Below, one piece after another: positions 1 through 8,049 of a stretch of 64,000 nucleotides of DNA. Within the stretch, counting starts at the first letter, position 1; each line of letters begins with the position of its first letter. The notes beneath the pieces are model-generated. The model made no database searches and was not told where the DNA came from. It saw nothing but the letters and a program-made list of their open reading frames with translations. The DNA comes from Shinella yambaruensis. Lineage in GTDB: Bacteria > Pseudomonadota > Alphaproteobacteria > Rhizobiales > Rhizobiaceae. A program made the translations under genes and the position numbers. The stretch is taken from NCBI RefSeq assembly GCF_022899355.1, contig NZ_JALJCK010000003.1, forward strand, positions 186,001 through 250,000, in the 5' to 3' direction.

Positions 1-125
1 CCGTTCGGGCCGAGAATGCCGATCTTGGCGTCCGGATAGAACGACAGATGGATGTTCTCGAGGATCTTCTTGTTGCCATAGGCCTTGTTGAGCCCAGACA
101 TGTGGTAGATGAACTGACGTGCCAT
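1..125 (-). CDS. ettA: Energy-dependent translational throttle protein EttA (5' end only)
   Basis: The first 41 codons of an ABC-F ATPase, cut by the left edge. ABC-F proteins are soluble twin ATPases; EttA binds the ribosomal E site and gates entry into elongation according to the ATP/ADP ratio. The visible N-terminus begins [17 protein letters not shown] and runs to GPNG, the opening of the first Walker A loop. The aromatic 'QFIYHM' start and the '[13 protein letters not shown]' strand before Walker A are characteristic of EttA rather than of Uup or transporter ATPases. The start is the only ATG in frame before the loop. The rest of the protein lies outside the window. Confidence 0.9.
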   Translation of the reverse strand, partial: MARQFIYHMSGLNKAYGNKKILENIHLSFYPDAKIGILGPN

Positions 126-300
126 GAAAACGCGCTCCGGATCGGACAAATTTGCCCGCTATGTAGGCGAATTCTCCGCCCGCGGCAATCTGAGAAAGCC
201 GCATCGCGCCCCGGGGCGGAAACACCGCCCCGCATCGCCGTGACACCCTCCGCGGCAGCAGAGCAGTCCAGGTCGGCGCGGCATCGCCCGTCCGTCGCCC

Positions 301-1068
301 CTACCCCGCCTGCCCCGCGCCCGTTGCCCCCTCGGTGCAGCGGGACTTCGTCGGCGAGGCCGCGGCGATGCGGTCCGCGAGCGTCGGCGCGTCGCCGGCA
401 AGGCCGATGGTGAGGCCGGTCACGACAGGCCCGCCGTCCGTCTTGCGGCAGATGAGGCGCACCCGCTCGCCGGCCCCCGCCCCGAAGGCGGCGTCGAAGG
501 CGGCGCGGACTTCGGCAAGGGTGATCGCCGCCCCCGCCTTCTGCGTGAAGAGCGCGCGCACCGGCGAGGCGTTGAGCGCGTCGAGCAGGTCGAGCGAACG
601 GCTGTAGTAGACCTCCGGCGAGGCGGCGACGCAGCTGCCGCTGCGCAGCCATTGCTGGCGGTCGAGGCCGAGGCGCGCGGCGGGCATCGCGACCATCAGG
701 CGCGCCTTCGTGCCGGAAGCGAGCACGATATCCGGCAGCTCCGTCCACTTGCCCTTGCGCGCCTGCTGCTTGAGGCCCGCCTCGACGCCGCAATAGCTCT
801 TGCGCAGCTGGAAGCGGCTGAGCAGCGAGAACTGCCTTGCGGCCGGCGCGTCCACGGAGAAATCCGCGCAGCCGCGGCTTTTCGGCCGGGCGGCGCAGTA
901 GCCCGCCTGCCAGCCGACGGATAGGACCTCGCGCGCGCCGCCGCCCGCCGGCGCCGTCTGCGCGGCGGCGGGACGCGAACCGGCAGCCAGCGTGAGACAC
1001 GCGAGAAGCAACGGCAGGACGGCAAGGAAAAGGACGGCTTTGAAAATCAGTGCGGCATTGGTCGTCAT
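301..1068 (-). CDS. Exported RNase T2-fold protein lacking the catalytic motifs
   Basis: A 255-residue protein with a signal peptide (hydrophobic about 8-30, AAAQ cleavage region near 37). The RNase T2 scaffold is recognisable: 'LSVGWQAGYC' (49-58), 'YCGV' (92-95), 'KWTELP' (107-112) and the C-terminal region 'ITLAEVRAAFDAAFG' followed by 'GERVRLIC'. The two active-site blocks are not conserved. Where the family has F-x-L-H-G-L-W-P this protein has FSLLSRF (80-86), and where it has R-H-E-W-x-K-H-G-T-C it has RQQWLRSGSC (137-146), so both catalytic histidines, the Glu and the Lys are gone. Cysteines are kept, arguing for a folded non-catalytic protein rather than decay. Start chosen at ATG 1068 behind GGGGGAG; an upstream extension is possible but would spoil the signal peptide. 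Confidence 0.75.
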   Translation of the reverse strand: MTTNAALIFKAVLFLAVLPLLLACLTLAAGSRPAAAQTAPAGGGAREVLSVGWQAGYCAARPKSRGCADFSVDAPAARQFSLLSRFQLRKSYCGVEAGLKQQARKGKWTELPDIVLASGTKARLMVAMPAARLGLDRQQWLRSGSCVAASPEVYYSRSLDLLDALNASPVRALFTQKAGAAITLAEVRAAFDAAFGAGAGERVRLICRKTDGGPVVTGLTIGLAGDAPTLADRIAAASPTKSRCTEGATGAGQAG

Positions 1069-1257
1069 GACCGGCTCCCCCAACGAGAACAAAACGAGAT
1101 CATTTACAACCAAAGATCCGGAAAATGCAACCATGAATCGGAAAAAACGCGACATGCGCGAGGAAATCGAAAAATACACGCCGCATCCCATTGTCTTTCA
1201 ACCGCAAATCGCGTTGACCTTGCCAGAACGGGAGGGCCGAAACGGGAGGATGGACCG

Positions 1258-2217
1258 GTGTTTTCACAGGTTTCGACGCTGCAAAGCCCGAGCGGGGCGA
1301 GCCTTGCGCTGCGGCACGAGGCTGCCCGGGGCGTTCCCCGCGGCATCCTGCTGATCAGCCACGGCCTTGCCGAGCACAGCGCGCGATATGCGGCCTTCGC
1401 CGCGCGCCTGGCGGCAGAGGGGTTCCATGTCTATGCCCACGACCATCGCGGCCACGGCTTCACCAGCGCGCCGGATGCCCCGCGCGGCCAGTTCTCGCCG
1501 AAGGGCGGCATCGGCCGGGTGATCGCGGACATGCGCGCCGTGCGCGACCATGCGGCGGCACGGCATTCCGGCCTTCCGGTCGTGCTCTTCGGCCACTCGA
1601 TGGGCGGGCTCATGGCGCTCGCCTTTGCCGAGGCACACCCCGGCGATATCGACGCGCTCGCCGTGTGGAATTCCAATCTCGAACCCGGGCTTGCCGGGCG
1701 CGTGGCGCAGGCCGTGCTGGCGGTAGAACGCATGCTGAAGGGATCGGACGTGCCGAGCGGCGTGCTGCCGCGCCTGACCTTCGGGGCCTGGGGCCGCTCC
1801 ATCGCGAACCGCCGCACGGATTTCGACTGGCTGTCGCACGACCCGGCCGAGGTGGACGCCTATATCGCCGATCCCCGCTGCGGCTTCGACGTCAATGTCG
1901 CGATGTGGATCGACATCTTCGCCGTCACCTTCGCCAATGCCTCGGCACAAGGGCTTGCGCGCCTGCCGAGGCGGCTGCCGATCCATCTCGTCGGCGGCGA
2001 GGAGGACCCGGCGACGGATTTCGGCCGCGCGGTGCACGCCTTTGCCGGGCGACTGAAAAAATCGCGGCTTGAGGACGTCACGACAACCGTCTATCGCGGC
2101 ATGCGTCACGAAACGCTCAAGGAGAGCCGGCCGCTCCGCGATCCCGCTGTCGACGCCTTTGCCGGCTGGTGCCGGCGGGTGGCCGACGCATGGACCCGCG
2201 CCCCGGAACACGCATGA
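1258..2217 (+). CDS. Alpha/beta hydrolase, lysophospholipase / monoacylglycerol lipase-like (S33 type)
   Basis: A 319-residue cytoplasmic alpha/beta hydrolase of the serine aminopeptidase S33 / lysophospholipase group. Visible are the oxyanion segment HGLAEHS (35-41), DHRGHG (62-67) and the nucleophile elbow GHSMGG (112-117, Ser114). The acid is probably in GGEEDPATD and the base His in GMRHE near the C-terminus. These features give esterase chemistry on monoacylglycerols or lysophospholipids; the true substrate cannot be read. It starts at GTG 1258, seven bases after GGGAGGA; a nearer ATG (1250) is out of frame. Its stop overlaps the start of the EamA transporter (ATGA), so the two are translationally coupled. 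Confidence 0.85.
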   Translation: MFSQVSTLQSPSGASLALRHEAARGVPRGILLISHGLAEHSARYAAFAARLAAEGFHVYAHDHRGHGFTSAPDAPRGQFSPKGGIGRVIADMRAVRDHAAARHSGLPVVLFGHSMGGLMALAFAEAHPGDIDALAVWNSNLEPGLAGRVAQAVLAVERMLKGSDVPSGVLPRLTFGAWGRSIANRRTDFDWLSHDPAEVDAYIADPRCGFDVNVAMWIDIFAVTFANASAQGLARLPRRLPIHLVGGEEDPATDFGRAVHAFAGRLKKSRLEDVTTTVYRGMRHETLKESRPLRDPAVDAFAGWCRRVADAWTRAPEHA

Positions 2218-3161
2218 CCACATCCGCCACCATCGCCCCGCTGCGCAACGAGGTCGGCCTCGGGCTCCTGCTCATGGTGCTCTCGGTGCTCATCTCGCCG
2301 ATCATCGATATCTTCGCCAAGCTCGCGGTCACGTCGGTCCCCGCGACCGAGATCACCTTCGTGCGCCTGCTCTTCCAGATGACCGTGCTGGGGCCGATCT
2401 GTCTCCTGCGCGGCACGCTTTTGGACGTGACCTTCCGGAAGATGGGCCTGCATGCCGCCCGCGGCCTGCTGATGGCCATCACCATGATCACCTTCGTCAC
2501 GCCGCTCGCCGTCATGGAAGTGGCCGATGCCATCGCCATCTTCTTCGTCGAGCCGATCATCCTGACCATCCTCGGCTCGATCTTCCTGAAGGAGACCATC
2601 GGCTGGCGGCGCTACACGGCCTGCGGCGTCGGTTTCCTCGGCTCGCTGCTGGTCATCCAGCCGAGCCTGCAGGAGGTCGGCCCCATCGCGCTGCTGCCGG
2701 TCGTGGCGGCCTTCTCGCTCGCGCTGTTCTTCCTCCTCACCCGGCTCGTCGCCCAGAAGGAGGATCCCTGGTCCATGCAGTTCTATGCCGGCCTCTGGGG
2801 CGCGCTGTTCTCCGGCCTGCTGCTTCTAGCCGGCGGCAGGCTCGGCATCGCCATGCTCACGCCCGTCGTGCCGGACATGGCGAACACGCTCTACATCGCC
2901 GGCGCCGCCGTCGCCGCCACCATTGCCGGCGTGCTCGGCGTCTATGCCTATCGCTCGGCGCCCGCCTCCACGCTCGCCCCGCTGCAATATCTGGAGATCG
3001 TCTCGGCGACGATCCTCGGCTGGTTCGTGTTCGGCCATCTGCCGGATGCCGTGAAATGGCTCGGCATCGCCATCATCATCGCCTCCGGCCTCTATGTCAT
3101 CTGGCGCGAACGCAAGCTCAACAAGACGGCGACGATACCGCCCGTCTCCACGCCGATCTGA
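2214..3161 (+). CDS. EamA-family (DMT superfamily) transporter
   Basis: A 315-residue inner-membrane protein with about ten hydrophobic segments arranged as two EamA repeats (roughly 12-145 and 160-300). The conserved Glu-rich loop of the family ('EPIILTILGSIFLKE') is present in the first repeat. EamA proteins are exporters or exchangers of small metabolites such as amino acids; the substrate is not predictable. The ATG at 2214 overlaps the stop of the upstream hydrolase. Longer in-frame starts inside the hydrolase gene lack a ribosome-binding site and were not used. Confidence 0.88.
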   Translation: MTTSATIAPLRNEVGLGLLLMVLSVLISPIIDIFAKLAVTSVPATEITFVRLLFQMTVLGPICLLRGTLLDVTFRKMGLHAARGLLMAITMITFVTPLAVMEVADAIAIFFVEPIILTILGSIFLKETIGWRRYTACGVGFLGSLLVIQPSLQEVGPIALLPVVAAFSLALFFLLTRLVAQKEDPWSMQFYAGLWGALFSGLLLLAGGRLGIAMLTPVVPDMANTLYIAGAAVAATIAGVLGVYAYRSAPASTLAPLQYLEIVSATILGWFVFGHLPDAVKWLGIAIIIASGLYVIWRERKLNKTATIPPVSTPI

Positions 3162-3332
3162 CGCCGCCCGGCCGCGCAAAACGGCGCGGCAGGCATCATG
3201 TCAGTCTGAGCCGTCATGATCTCCCCGCGGGCGCCGGCTATCGTGCCCGGCAGCTTTTTGTTATCCAAAGGGAAACGGGCGAAAGGCCCGGCGTCCGGCC
3301 GCGTTCCGGCGCCGCCGGGAAGGGAGTGCACG

Positions 3333-4529
3333 ATGGAGAAGTCGAACCTGCCGCTATCCGGCATAAGGGTCATCGAGCTGGCGCGGGTCCTCGCCGGGCC
3401 CTGGGCCGGGCAGATGCTGGCCGACATGGGCGCCGACGTCATCAAGATCGAGAATCCCGACGGCGGCGACGACACCCGCGCCTGGGGCCCGCCCTTCGTG
3501 ACCGGCAAGGACGGCGAGAACCTCTCGGCCGCCTATTACCACTCCACCAACCGCGGCAAGCGCTCGATTACCGTCGACCTCAAGACCGAGGAAGGCCGCG
3601 CCGTCGTCCACCGCCTCATCGCGACGGCCGACGTGGTCATCGAGAACTTCAAGGTCGGCGGCCTCGTCAAGTACGGGCTCGATTACCAGAGCCTCGCCAA
3701 GGCGCATCCGAAACTCGTCTACTGCTCGATCACCGGCTTCGGCCAGGACGGCCCCTATGCCGCCCGCGCCGGCTACGACTATATCGTGCAGGGCATGTCC
3801 GGCTTCATGTCGGTGACGGGCGCGCCGGACGGCGAGCCGATGAAGGCGGGCGTCGCCATCGCCGATATCTTCACCGGCATCTATGCCGTCGCCGCCATCC
3901 AGGGCGCGCTCATCCATGTCATGAAGACCGGCCGGGGCCAGCATGTCGACATGGCGCTGCTCGACGTGCAGTCGGCCGTCATGGCGAACCAGAACATGAA
4001 CTTCCTTGCCTCCGGCAATGCGCCGACGCGGCTCGGCAACGCGCATCCGAACATCTCGCCCTACGAGGTGGTGCCGACGTCCGACGGGCACATCATCCTC
4101 GCCGTCGGCAATGACGGACAGTTCCGCAAGCTCTGCGGCATCCTGAAGCTCGAGGGCGTCGCCGACGACGAGCGCTTTGCCACCAACCGGGCGCGCGTCG
4201 CCCATCGCGGCGAGGTGCGCCGCCTCGTCACCGGGGCGACCGCCGGTGTCAGCAAGGCCGAGCTTCTCGCCGCCTGCGAGCGCGAGGGCGTGCCGGCCGG
4301 GCCGATCAATTCCATCGCCGAGACCTTCGCGGACCCGCAGGTGAAGGCGCGGGGCCTGCGCATCGACCTGCCGGATGCCGACGGCAACCGCATTCCCGGC
4401 GTGCGCACGCCGATCGTCTATTCGGGCACGCCCCTTGTCTATGACCGGCCGAGCCCGCGGCTTGGCGAACATACCGACGCCGTGATGGCGGAACTCGATG
4501 TCCTCGAAGCAGGAAAGAAAAGCGCATGA
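3333..4529 (+). CDS. Family III (CaiB/BaiF) CoA-transferase
   Basis: A 398-residue class III CoA-transferase, a fold of interlocked dimers that moves CoA between carboxylic acids through an aspartyl-CoA thioester. Seen: N-terminal 'LSGIRVIELARVLAGPWAGQMLADMGADVIKIE', the 'KRSITVDLKTEEGR' segment, 'YCSITGFGQDGP', and the catalytic Asp178 in 'AIADIFTG'. Length is normal. The start at ATG 3333 follows GGGAG; upstream in-frame codons are poor. Its stop overlaps the start of the ThDP enzyme (ATGA), so the pair probably forms one metabolic step or two successive ones. The acid activated is unknown. Similarity to formyl-CoA:oxalate transferase is at family level only. Confidence 0.88.
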   Translation: MEKSNLPLSGIRVIELARVLAGPWAGQMLADMGADVIKIENPDGGDDTRAWGPPFVTGKDGENLSAAYYHSTNRGKRSITVDLKTEEGRAVVHRLIATADVVIENFKVGGLVKYGLDYQSLAKAHPKLVYCSITGFGQDGPYAARAGYDYIVQGMSGFMSVTGAPDGEPMKAGVAIADIFTGIYAVAAIQGALIHVMKTGRGQHVDMALLDVQSAVMANQNMNFLASGNAPTRLGNAHPNISPYEVVPTSDGHIILAVGNDGQFRKLCGILKLEGVADDERFATNRARVAHRGEVRRLVTGATAGVSKAELLAACEREGVPAGPINSIAETFADPQVKARGLRIDLPDADGNRIPGVRTPIVYSGTPLVYDRPSPRLGEHTDAVMAELDVLEAGKKSA

Positions 4530-6175
4530 AGACCGGTGGCCAGTTGATCGTCGATGCTCTCGTTGCCAACGGCGTCAGGCGCGTCGCCTGCGTGCCGGGC
4601 GAAAGCTACCTCGCGGTGCTCGATGCGCTGCACGATACCGATATCGACGTGCTCGTCTGCCGCCAGGAAGGCGGCGCGGCGATGATGGCGGATTGCTGGG
4701 GCCGGCTGACGGGCGGGCCCGGCATCTGCATGGTCACGCGCGGGCCCGGCGCCACCAATGCCTCGGCGGGCCTGCACATCGCGCGGCAGGATTCGATCCC
4801 GATGATCCTCTTCATCGGCCAGGTGCAGCGCGATGCGCGCGAGCGCGAGGCCTTCCAGGAGGTGGAATACCGCCGCGCCTTCACCGAGGTCGCCAAATGG
4901 GTGGCGGAAATCGACGACGCCCGCCGCATTCCCGAATTCGTCACCCGCGCCTTTGCCGTCGCCACCTCCGGCCGTCCGGGCCCGGTGGTGCTGGCGCTGC
5001 CCGAGGACATGCTGACGGACACGGTCGAGACGGTCGAGGCGAAGGCCTATGCGCCGGTCGAGGCCCATCCCGGCCGCAGGCAGGTGGAGGAGCTGGCAGG
5101 CCGCCTTGAAGCCGCCGAGCGCCCGCTCGTCATCCTCGGCGGCACGCGCTGGTCGGAGGAGAGCGTCGCCGGCTTCACGGCCTTCGCGGAGCGCTGGTCG
5201 CTGCCGGTCGCCTGTTCCTTCCGCCGCCAGATGCTGTTCGATCACCGGCACCCGAACTATGCCGGCGACAGCGGCATCGGCGTCAACCCGGCGCTCGGCA
5301 GGGAGATCCGCGAGGCGGACCTCGTCGTCCTCCTCGGCGGGCGCTATTCGGAAATGCCGTCCTCGACCTACAGCCTGCTCAAGGTGCCCTACCCGCAGCA
5401 GACGCTGGTGCATGTCTATCCGGATCCGTCCGAGCTCGGCCGCGTCTACCGGCCTGACCTTGCGATCTGCGCCGCGCCGGAGGATTTCGTCGCCGCGCTC
5501 GACGGCCTCGCGCCGAAGGCAGCCCCGCGCTGGGCCGCGCGCACCGCCGCCATGCACGAATCCTACCTGAAATGGTCGACCCCGCCGGAAACCGGCCCGG
5601 GCGGCGTGCAGATGGGCCCGATCATGGCCTGGCTGGAGGAAAACACGCCGGAGGACACGATCTTCACCAACGGCGCCGGCAACTATGCCACCTGGGTGCA
5701 TCGCTTCCACCGCTTCCGCCGCTTTGCGACGCAGGCCGCCCCCACCTCCGGCTCGATGGGCTACGGCCTGCCGGCCGCGGTTGCCGCCAAGCAGCTCTTC
5801 CCGGGGCGTGAGGTCATCTGCTTTGCCGGCGACGGCTGCTTCATGATGCACGGCCAGGAATTCGCCACCGCCGTGCGCTACAACCTTCCGATCATCACCG
5901 TCGTCGTCAACAATGGCATCTACGGCACGATCCGCATGCACCAGGAGCGGGAATATCCCGGCCGCGTCAGCGCCACGGACCTCACCAACCCGGATTTCGC
6001 CGCGCTCGCCCGCGCCTATGGCGGCCATGGCGAGACGGTGGAGGTGACGGAGGACTTCGCGCCCGCCTTCCTGCGCGCCCGCTTGAGCGGCAAGCCGGCG
6101 ATCATCGAGGTGAAGCTCGACCCGGAAGCGATTACCCCGACGCGCACGCTCTCGGATATCCGCAGCGGGACGTGA
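4526..6175 (+). CDS. Thiamine-diphosphate-dependent enzyme, acetolactate synthase-like
   Basis: A 549-residue three-domain ThDP enzyme. The N-terminal PYR domain carries the cofactor-activating Glu48 in 'CRQEGGAAMMAD'. The central NAD/FAD-like domain spans about 185-340. The C-terminal PP domain has the GDG...NN cofactor motif starting at residue 435 (GDGCFMMHG) and ending in 'VVVNNGIYG'. The family covers acetolactate synthase, benzoylformate decarboxylase, oxalyl-CoA decarboxylase and relatives. No acetolactate regulatory subunit gene is adjacent, so a catabolic decarboxylase or lyase is more likely than branched-chain amino acid synthesis. It is coupled to the class III CoA-transferase by a 4-base overlap. 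Confidence 0.82.
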   Translation: MKTGGQLIVDALVANGVRRVACVPGESYLAVLDALHDTDIDVLVCRQEGGAAMMADCWGRLTGGPGICMVTRGPGATNASAGLHIARQDSIPMILFIGQVQRDAREREAFQEVEYRRAFTEVAKWVAEIDDARRIPEFVTRAFAVATSGRPGPVVLALPEDMLTDTVETVEAKAYAPVEAHPGRRQVEELAGRLEAAERPLVILGGTRWSEESVAGFTAFAERWSLPVACSFRRQMLFDHRHPNYAGDSGIGVNPALGREIREADLVVLLGGRYSEMPSSTYSLLKVPYPQQTLVHVYPDPSELGRVYRPDLAICAAPEDFVAALDGLAPKAAPRWAARTAAMHESYLKWSTPPETGPGGVQMGPIMAWLEENTPEDTIFTNGAGNYATWVHRFHRFRRFATQAAPTSGSMGYGLPAAVAAKQLFPGREVICFAGDGCFMMHGQEFATAVRYNLPIITVVVNNGIYGTIRMHQEREYPGRVSATDLTNPDFAALARAYGGHGETVEVTEDFAPAFLRARLSGKPAIIEVKLDPEAITPTRTLSDIRSGT

Positions 6176-6195
6176 TGTTTTTAAGGGCGTGAAAG

Positions 6196-6355
6196 CCCCT
6201 CATCCCGCTGCCGCGACCTTCTCCCCGCAAGCGGGGAGAAGGCGGATGGGGCGATGCCTCGCCTTCCAAAATACCGCCGATGCTTTGGGAAACCGTTGCG
6301 GCATTCCCCTTCGCCCCGCTTGCGGGGAGAAGGTGCCGGCGGGCGGATGAGGGGC
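6196..6355. repeat. Intergenic palindromic repeat, family B (inverted pair)
   Basis: Two oppositely oriented copies of a unit with the core CTTCTCCCCGCAAGCGGGGAG, about 6196-6242 and 6308-6355. Each is itself a strong hairpin, separated by about 65 bases. The outer ends read CCCCTCATCC and GGATGAGGGG. The same pair occurs at 9481-9671 and 14996-15136. It lies between the convergent stops of the ThDP gene and the small phosphatase-like gene, where it may act as a bidirectional transcription stop. Confidence 0.85.
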
Positions 6356-6362
6356 CAGGCCC

Positions 6363-6701
6363 TCAGCCGCGGATATGCTGCGTCTGCTCGTAGATCTTCG
6401 TCGAGCGCATGCCGGAGCGGCAATAGCCGAGCATCGGACGCGGCAGTTCGTCGAGCGCGTCGACCATGCCGTGCACGGCCTCGGCCGTCACGCCCATCGG
6501 GCCGACCGGCACATGGGCGACCTCGATGCCGAGCTCCTTCGCGCGCGCCGCGATGACGGAGAATTCCGGCTGGTCGGGCTGCTCGTGGTCCGGGCGGTGG
6601 CAGACGATGGATTTGAAGCCCAGGGCGGCGATGGCGTCGAGATCCTCGACGGCGATCTGGCCGGAGACGGAATATTCGTCGTTGATCTCGCGGATATCCA
6701 T
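6363..6701 (-). CDS. TIGR01244/DUF442 family phosphatase-like protein
   Basis: A 112-residue protein of the beta-lactamase-hydrolase-like (Blh N-terminal, DUF442) family. It has the protein-tyrosine-phosphatase P-loop C-x-x-G-x-R as Cys94-Arg-Ser-Gly-Met-Arg99, preceded by 'RPMLGY'. The opening 'DIREINDEYSVSGQIAVEDLDAIAALGFKSIV' is typical of the family. In other bacteria the domain sits next to or is fused to a sulfur dioxygenase-like metallohydrolase. Here it stands alone, at full length for the single-domain form. The physiological substrate is unknown. Convergent with the ThDP gene across repeat B. Confidence 0.82.
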   Translation of the reverse strand: MDIREINDEYSVSGQIAVEDLDAIAALGFKSIVCHRPDHEQPDQPEFSVIAARAKELGIEVAHVPVGPMGVTAEAVHGMVDALDELPRPMLGYCRSGMRSTKIYEQTQHIRG

Positions 6702-6859
6702 GGGCGGTTCCTTCTAGAAAACAGGGGTGCTCACCGTTTAAGCCCGCGCCGCGGGAGCGTCAATCACGCAAAATCTATAGCAATTCCCGAAAAGGCGCGA
6801 AGCGTGCCGCCCCCGGGACGAAAGAACGCCGCCTCTTCGTTCGAAAGCGCACAAGTATC

Positions 6860-7714
6860 CTAGCGGACCTCGAAGGCAAGGCCGTAGCCGACGCTTTCGC
6901 CGGGCGCGAAATCGGCGGCCTCGCCGGCGGCGATCAGCTCGGCGCGCGGCACGAGCCGGTGCGAGACGGGCTCGATGCCGAGCACCGCCGAGCCGGGCGA
7001 CAGGTTCCGCCAGACCTGGAGATGCGGCAGCGTATCCGTGCGAAAGCGGATATGGACGCTGCGACCGCCGAGCGCCGCGATCGGGCCGATGGCGATCTCT
7101 GCCCAGCCGTGCGTCGCCGTTTCGGCCGCCGGCACGCAGAAGATCTCGCGGTCGCCCTCGCCGAAGCGCCACGGCAGGCTGCCGCCGGGCAGCATCGCCC
7201 CGGTCAGCCGCGTATCCGCATCGAAGAGGCCGGTGCCGAAATTGATGTGATACATGCCGAAGGGCGGCCAGGACGTGTCGCCCGTATTGGTGACGCGGTC
7301 GTCGAGCGTGATGTGGCCCGTGCGTCGGTCGGCCCGCCAGCGGCGCGCGAGGTCGGCCTTGCCGCCATGGGCGAGCGAAACGGCGACGCGCCCCTCGCAG
7401 ACCACCTCCCCCTCGTCCTCCTCGATCAGCACGTCCCGTGCCGGCGAGGAGGAGAACGAGCCGTGCAGCGGATAGAGCCGCCCGTCGGCCGCGCCCTCGA
7501 CCGGCACCGGATGGCGGATGTGATCCGGCCCGCAGGTGAACAGGAAGCCGGGCAGCGCCTTGTCGATGCGCGGATCGCCATCCGACGGCACAGCCGCCCC
7601 CGGCGCGAGATCGACGCCATGGAAGACGGCGCCGGCGACATCGAGCACCGATTGCGGCGTCAGGTCGAGGCGGAAGGACTGGTCGGGCGTTTGGGCGGTA
7701 AGGGAAAAGGTCAT
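6860..7714 (-). CDS. DUF4432 / aldose 1-epimerase-like protein
   Basis: A 284-residue cytoplasmic protein of the galactose-mutarotase-like beta-sandwich superfamily, DUF4432 branch. Conserved features seen are 'YPLHGSFSS' (putative catalytic His), 'GMYHINFGTGLFD' and 'LGIEPVSH' near the C-terminus. These resemble the aldose epimerase active-site His and Glu positions. No sugar operon flanks it, so the sugar cannot be inferred. The start at ATG 7714 was chosen because upstream in-frame codons carry no family sequence. Confidence 0.75.
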   Translation of the reverse strand: MTFSLTAQTPDQSFRLDLTPQSVLDVAGAVFHGVDLAPGAAVPSDGDPRIDKALPGFLFTCGPDHIRHPVPVEGAADGRLYPLHGSFSSSPARDVLIEEDEGEVVCEGRVAVSLAHGGKADLARRWRADRRTGHITLDDRVTNTGDTSWPPFGMYHINFGTGLFDADTRLTGAMLPGGSLPWRFGEGDREIFCVPAAETATHGWAEIAIGPIAALGGRSVHIRFRTDTLPHLQVWRNLSPGSAVLGIEPVSHRLVPRAELIAAGEAADFAPGESVGYGLAFEVR

Positions 7715-8049
7715 CCGGGACTCCGGCAAGGGGCAATCGAACGGCGGCATGCTAGAGCAATTCCCGCAGAAGTGCGACGCGGTTTTGCGTCCGGAACCGC
7801 AGAAAAACAAAAGGATAGCGTGTTTTTTGCAAACCGGCGGAAAACGCGAAACGCTCCACGGCAGGGCGGCGGAACATTACGCCTGGCAAGGCTCGTCTCT
7901 CATCGCTCCAAGGGAACCATCACGGCAGGTCACAAGTTTTTGCAATACGCGTTGACCTTACGTTCACCATCGATTCAGTTTTTTCATATTAAGGTCTGAA
8001 TTGAAGTGTTCCGTCCGCGCGATATGTGCAAGCAGGCAGGTCAAGAGCC
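7715..8049. other. 335-bp divergent intergenic region
   Basis: Separates the minus-strand DUF4432 gene from the plus-strand L,D-transpeptidase gene, so it should hold both promoters. Near 7755-7800 is a segment 'AGAGCAATTCCCGCAG' of the kind scattered in rhizobial intergenic DNA. A TTGACC motif at about 7951 followed by AT-rich sequence (7970-7995) is a possible promoter for the transpeptidase gene. No coding sequence or RNA gene was recognised. Confidence 0.4.

Noticed and set aside
3171-3190. GC hairpin (GCCGCGC/GCGCGGC) after the EamA gene as a terminator
   Set aside because: Short stem without a T-run; could arise by chance in such GC-rich sequence.
2069-4114. Long open frame overlapping the EamA and CoA-transferase genes
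   Set aside because: Arg/Pro/His-rich translation without family motifs; an out-of-frame shadow in high-GC DNA.
3333-6175. Oxalate degradation pair (formyl-CoA transferase and oxalyl-CoA decarboxylase)
   Set aside because: Only superfamily-level similarity; the ThDP enzyme reads as acetolactate-synthase-like and specific Oxc features were not seen.
6196-6355. Repeat families A, B and C as CRISPR arrays or insertion sequences
   Set aside because: They occur as inverted pairs with no regular spacing, spacers or transposase; they are short intergenic palindromic elements.
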